Assembly: GCA_023300255.1 (NCBI GenBank)
Contig: JALZWC010000790.1
Location: 1 to 9,060 of the forward strand
DNA: 9,060 nt
Direction: 5' to 3'
DNA from: Saprospiraceae bacterium
GTDB lineage: Bacteria > Bacteroidota > Bacteroidia > Chitinophagales > Saprospiraceae
The notes beneath the pieces were generated by a model. The model was not told the DNA's origin, ran no database searches, and saw nothing but the letters and a program-made list of their open reading frames with translations. Made by a program: the position numbers and the translations under genes. Below are positions 6,100 to 9,060 of this stretch, piece by piece; the stretch's first letter is position 1, and every line of letters begins with the position of its first letter.

Positions 6100-7143
6100 A
6101 TGTACCAATTAATTAAGCCTTTGTTGTTTTCGATGACTCCAGAACGAGCACATCATTTTACCGTTGCCTTAAGCAAACTAGGCTTTGGACTTCCTATTAT
6201 TAATTCCATTTTACGAAAGTCATATAGTAGTCCAGAGAATAAAATATTAGAAAGAAATTTAATGGGGCTACATTTTAAAAATCCAGTAGGCTTAGCGGCT
6301 GGCTTTGATAAGGATGGAAAGTATTTTAATACAATGGCTAATTTGGGTTTTGGTTTCATAGAGATTGGCACCGTGACGCCTAAGCCACAAGGAGGAAATC
6401 CACAACCCAGGTTGTTTCGATTAAAAAAAGATAAAGCAATTATTAATCGGATGGGATTTAATAATGAAGGCGTAGAAGCTTTGGTAGAACGTTTGAAAAA
6501 AGGAAGACCAAAAAATGTAGTCATTGGTGGAAATATCGGTAAAAACAAAGTGACGCCCAATGAAAACGCTACAGACGACTATGTATATAGTTTTGAAAAA
6601 TTATTCCCTTATGTAGATTATTTTGTCGTCAATGTTAGTTCTCCTAATACTCCAGGTTTAAGAGACTTACAAGAAAAAGAACCGCTTACTAAATTGCTTT
6701 CTCATTTACAATCTTTAAATCAAGCTAAACCTACGCCTAAACCTATTCTTCTTAAAATAGCTCCTGACCTAACTAATTCTCAATTAGATGATATTTTAGA
6801 AATAGTGACAGCAACTAAAATAGAAGGGGTCATTGCAACGAATACCACAATAGAAAGAAGTGGCTTAGAGGAAACCGAAGAGGCTGTTAAAAAAATAGGT
6901 AATGGTGGCTTAAGTGGTCAACCGCTAACTAATAGGTCTACAGAAGTAATCCGTTATTTATATGATCAATCTGGAAAAAAATTATTGATTATAGGAGTAG
7001 GTGGAATTGCTTCGGCAGCAGATGCTATTGAAAAAATAAATGCGGGCGCCGCTTTGGTACAAATTTATACAGGACTCATTTATGAGGGACCTGATTTGAT
7101 TAGACGGATTAATGAAGGTATTGTAGCAAATTCGGAAGGGTAG
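6100..7143 (+). CDS. pyrD: Dihydroorotate dehydrogenase (quinone), class 2
   Basis: This FMN enzyme oxidises dihydroorotate to orotate in pyrimidine synthesis and passes electrons to membrane quinone. The 347 residues match the class 2 length (about 336-360). The N-terminal helical extension (about 1-45, with PERAHHFTV) that anchors class 2 enzymes to the membrane and forms the quinone tunnel is present. Then come the barrel motifs NPVGLAAGFDKDG (61-73), the FMN-binding NRMGFNN (116-122) and the catalytic loop NVSSPNTPGLRDLQ (178-191), whose serine marks class 2 where class 1 has cysteine. LKIAPDL (218-224), ATNTT (246-250), GGLSGQPL (269-276), GVGGI (299-303) and YTGLIYEGP (323-331) follow. 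All expected binding residues are in place. The ATG gives a standard N-terminus. The gene stands alone and converges on rsmG. Confidence 0.97.
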   Translation: MYQLIKPLLFSMTPERAHHFTVALSKLGFGLPIINSILRKSYSSPENKILERNLMGLHFKNPVGLAAGFDKDGKYFNTMANLGFGFIEIGTVTPKPQGGNPQPRLFRLKKDKAIINRMGFNNEGVEALVERLKKGRPKNVVIGGNIGKNKVTPNENATDDYVYSFEKLFPYVDYFVVNVSSPNTPGLRDLQEKEPLTKLLSHLQSLNQAKPTPKPILLKIAPDLTNSQLDDILEIVTATKIEGVIATNTTIERSGLEETEEAVKKIGNGGLSGQPLTNRSTEVIRYLYDQSGKKLLIIGVGGIASAADAIEKINAGAALVQIYTGLIYEGPDLIRRINEGIVANSEG

Positions 7144-7150
7144 GATATCT

Positions 7151-7514
7151 AATTGTTAGAATCAGAATTTACAGAATTTAATAATTTACAGAATTTGCTA
7201 AATGTAATGTTGACAATTTCTGTGAATATATTAGGAATAAGTTCCGCTCGAAAATCTTGAAAATTCTACAATTCTGAAAATTCTGATTCAAACAATGGAA
7301 GAATTTAATAATTTGCTAAATCTAATGTTGACAATTTCTGTGAATATATAGGAATAAGTTCCGCTCGAAAATTTTGAAAATTCTACAATTCTGAAAATTC
7401 TGATTCTAACAATGGAAGAATTTAATAATTGTAATATTAAGAAGTATCTAAGAATAAGTCCCGCTCGAAAATTCTCTAAATTCTACAATTCTGAAAATTC
7501 TGATTCAAACAATT
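7151..7514. repeat. Repeat block with 27-bp inverted ends and three internal units (MITE-like)
   Basis: The left end (7151-7177) and right end (7488-7514) are inverted copies matching at 25 of 27 positions; the ends read AATTGTT and AACAATT. Inside are three direct repeat units starting with gaatttaataatt: 7174-7300 (127 bp), 7301-7417 (117 bp) and 7418-7514 (shorter, diverged at its front). All share taagt(t/c)ccgctcgaaaat, and a 25-bp core is identical at 7264-7288, 7381-7405 and 7481-7505. Each core is the inverse of the left end, so several alternative hairpins can form. No ORF or transposase is present and no target duplication is clear. It fills the whole gap between convergent pyrD and rsmG and may also act as a two-way terminator. 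Confidence 0.85.
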
Positions 7515-7550
7515 ATTTCGTCATTCCCTAAGCATTGAAAATACTACATA

Positions 7551-8180
7551 TTACTGCTGTAAATAAACTACATATTTTTCTTCAAAATAATGCTCTTTAA
7601 AAAATTCTTGTATGCTGTACAACTCTGTATAATTCCCTTTGGGTAGCTCTTTAATTTCTGCTTTTATATATCCTCCCTTCAAGGCTAATACGCCATTAGG
7701 TATGGGATGAACATGGTCTTTTTTTAAAAGTCGCTGAGACCAAAGTGCCAATTGAGGCATCTTGGCAACTGCTCGAGTTACCACAAAATCAAATCGTCGT
7801 TTCTTCAATTCTTCTGCCCGCATTTGCATCGCTTCCACATTTTTTAACTCTAGTGCTTCAACTACTTCTTTTACCACTTTAATTTTCTTTAGAGTACCAT
7901 CAATCAGCGTGAATTTTACATTGGGAAATAAAATGGCTAACGGAATTCCAGGAAAGCCTCCTCCTGTTCCCAAATCTAAAATCTCCGAGTCTGATCTAAA
8001 ACGAACAACTGCTGCTATGGACAAGGAGTGTAGTATATGGTGTAAATAAACATTATCAATATCCTTTCTAGAGATAACATTAATTTTTTGATTCCATTCC
8101 TTATAGAGTGGCCCTAGTTTTTCAAATTGATGTAACTGCTCTTCTGTCAGCTTTGGGAAATAAGCTTTTATTTTTTCCAT
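7551..8180 (-). CDS. rsmG: 16S rRNA (guanine-N7) methyltransferase RsmG (GidB)
   Basis: RsmG uses S-adenosylmethionine to methylate N7 of a conserved guanine in the 530 loop of 16S rRNA (G527 in E. coli). From the ATG at 8180-8178 the protein has 209 residues, the usual length. It shows the Bacteroidota-style N-terminus MEKIKAYFPKLTEEQ, the family motif WNQKINVISRKD (29-40), HHILHSL (47-53), the SAM-binding loop ILDLGTGGGFPGIPLAI (67-83), an acidic strand end LID (92-94) and VTRAVAKM (134-141). The frame extends upstream to a TTG at 8201 that would add seven residues (MFCPTTN). I prefer the ATG because homologues I recall begin at that point, although an AAGAAGG stretch sits almost against the TTG. 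It converges on pyrD and diverges from the thioredoxin-like gene. Confidence 0.95.
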   Translation of the reverse strand: MEKIKAYFPKLTEEQLHQFEKLGPLYKEWNQKINVISRKDIDNVYLHHILHSLSIAAVVRFRSDSEILDLGTGGGFPGIPLAILFPNVKFTLIDGTLKKIKVVKEVVEALELKNVEAMQMRAEELKKRRFDFVVTRAVAKMPQLALWSQRLLKKDHVHPIPNGVLALKGGYIKAEIKELPKGNYTELYSIQEFFKEHYFEEKYVVYLQQ

Positions 8181-8312
8181 ATTAGTAGTTGGACAAAACA
8201 AACCTTCTTGTGGTCGGTTGTTTGTCTTAGATTAAGATAGATTTTAAATTACTCAATTTACAGCGTAATTAGTCGTATAGCTAAAATGAAAGCAATTATA
8301 AATGTAATACTT

Positions 8313-8320
8313 TAGTTTTG
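8313..8320 (+). promoter_or_regulatory. Candidate -7 promoter element for the TlpA-like gene
   Basis: TAGTTTTG matches TAnnTTTG; no good -33 is visible at the usual spacing. It would give a leader of about 73 nt before the ATG at 8400. That leader contains CTTTTTTT-C-AAAAAAAG (8336-8352). Confidence 0.4.
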
Positions 8321-8399
8321 TCCGAACTTCACCGTCTTTTTTTCAAAAAAAGATGTATTTTATACTTCGAATGTATCTTCTAAATTAAACCATCGAGCC

Positions 8400-8942
8400 A
8401 TGCCTTTAATCATTGCATTATTTTTTAGCTGCCTTATGATGGCTTGTAATGCCCCTGTAAATATTAAAACAGTAGCTCCTTCCAATAATAGCTCTATCAT
8501 ACGTTCCAGCTATCCAGAGGGGATGCCACCAGTGTATGATCGTTTTGAGGACCTTGCTTATATTTTTCAGCAGCAGTCGGATACTACGTATGTTATTAAT
8601 TTTTGGGCTACTTGGTGTAAGCCTTGTATAGAAGAACTGCCTTATTTTGAATCCTTAACAAAGCAGTATAGCGATCAAAAAGTAAAGGTCATTTTAGTAA
8701 ATTTGGATTTTGAAAACCAACTGACAACTAAATTATTATCTTTTGTAAAAGAAAACCATCTCCAATCATCCGTAGTTGTGCTATTAGATCCTGATAGTAA
8801 TGACTGGATGAATAAAGTAAATTCTCAATGGTCAGGTGCTATTCCTATAACGATTATTTATAAACAACAACAGCGAGCTTTTTACGAAGCTTCTTTTGAT
8901 ACTTTTGAAGAGTTAGAAGAAAAACTTCAACCATTCTTGTAA
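8400..8942 (+). CDS. TlpA/ResA-like thioredoxin-fold lipoprotein
   Basis: This 180-residue protein has a hydrophobic N-terminus ending in a lipobox-like LMMAC (cysteine 16), suggesting a lipoprotein facing the periplasm. Residues about 41-180 form a thioredoxin-like domain of the TlpA/ResA group: strand YVINFWATW, active-site WCKPC (72-76, C73 and C76), IEELPYFE, strand VKVILVNLDF (96-104), and the cis-proline region GAIPITIIY with P149. Both active-site cysteines are present, so a thiol-disulfide role such as reducing apocytochrome or envelope protein disulfides is likely; the partner is unknown. The N-terminus lacks a positive charge before the hydrophobic core, unusual for a signal peptide, and no better ATG, GTG or TTG start exists in frame after the stop at 8313. 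It diverges from rsmG across about 220 bp. Confidence 0.9.
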   Translation: MPLIIALFFSCLMMACNAPVNIKTVAPSNNSSIIRSSYPEGMPPVYDRFEDLAYIFQQQSDTTYVINFWATWCKPCIEELPYFESLTKQYSDQKVKVILVNLDFENQLTTKLLSFVKENHLQSSVVVLLDPDSNDWMNKVNSQWSGAIPITIIYKQQQRAFYEASFDTFEELEEKLQPFL

Positions 8943-9001
8943 GTGTAAGTAGTGTGACAATAATAAGCTAACTTTTTATTTTCTGATTGTATAATTGCAA
9001 G

Positions 9002-9048
9002 ATTGTGTGATTGTATACGTGACGTACACAATCATACAATCACACAAT
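9002..9048. terminator. Strong hairpin downstream of the TlpA-like gene
   Basis: 9002-9016 and 9034-9048 are perfect inverted copies (15 bp, attgtgtgattgtat and its inverse) with a 17-nt loop. It lies 60 bp after the stop codon at 8940-8942. Only three T's end the plus-strand side, so it may be a repeat rather than a true terminator. The words gattgt and acaatc recur around it (8985-9050), suggesting a short dispersed or tandem repeat that continues past the window edge. Confidence 0.5.
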
Positions 9049-9060
9049 TTCAACCATCAA

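Noticed and set aside
7174..7514. CRISPR array reading of the regularly spaced repeats between pyrD and rsmG
   Set aside because: The units are about 100-127 bp and similar along most of their length, so there are no unique spacers, and no cas genes are nearby.
7762..8049. 95-codon plus-strand ORF antisense to rsmG
   Set aside because: Ser/Phe/Thr-rich shadow frame opposite a conserved enzyme.

Overview
The window looks like chromosomal DNA of a low-GC member of the Bacteroidota. The evidence is a natural LpxC-FabZ fusion, a DUF5606-type protein (a family I know only from this phylum), candidate promoters of the TAnnTTTG type, and starts that mostly lack a convincing Shine-Dalgarno sequence. 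Long gene-poor, repeat-rich spacers would suit a Saprospiria-like lineage, but the genus cannot be fixed from this sequence.

Layout, left to right. (1) Minus strand, 1-1526: the bifunctional lipid A/fatty acid gene lpxC-fabZ, followed 90 bp downstream by the first 12 codons of lpxA, which runs off the left edge. (2) 1527-1951: divergent intergenic region with a long leader hairpin on the lpxC side and a Bacteroidota-type -7 element on the other. (3) Plus strand, 1952-2455: a DUF5606 protein, followed by terminator-like hairpins. (4) 2456-4141: 1.7 kb without a long ORF. It holds a possible 37-residue single-span membrane protein (2754-2867), two opposed terminator-like hairpins (about 2988-3102), and a nested palindromic element (3450-3952). 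(5) Minus strand, 4142-5395: a secreted ankyrin-repeat protein. (6) 5396-6099: AT-rich gene-free DNA with a 9-bp tandem repeat bracketed by 8-bp direct repeats. (7) Plus strand, 6100-7143: class 2 dihydroorotate dehydrogenase (pyrD). (8) 7151-7514: a repeat block with inverted ends, between the convergent pyrD and rsmG. (9) Minus strand, 7551-8180: rsmG, the 16S rRNA m7G methyltransferase. (10) Plus strand, 8400-8942: a TlpA/ResA-like thioredoxin-fold lipoprotein, followed by a strong hairpin at the right edge.

The genes are mostly unrelated housekeeping functions: outer-membrane lipid A, pyrimidine synthesis, rRNA modification and envelope redox chemistry. Only lpxC-fabZ and lpxA form a functional pair. 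I see no defence system, CRISPR array, rRNA, tRNA or recognisable transposase. The most unusual content is non-coding: the 3450-3952 palindromic element, the 7151-7514 inverted-end repeat block and the possible small membrane protein.
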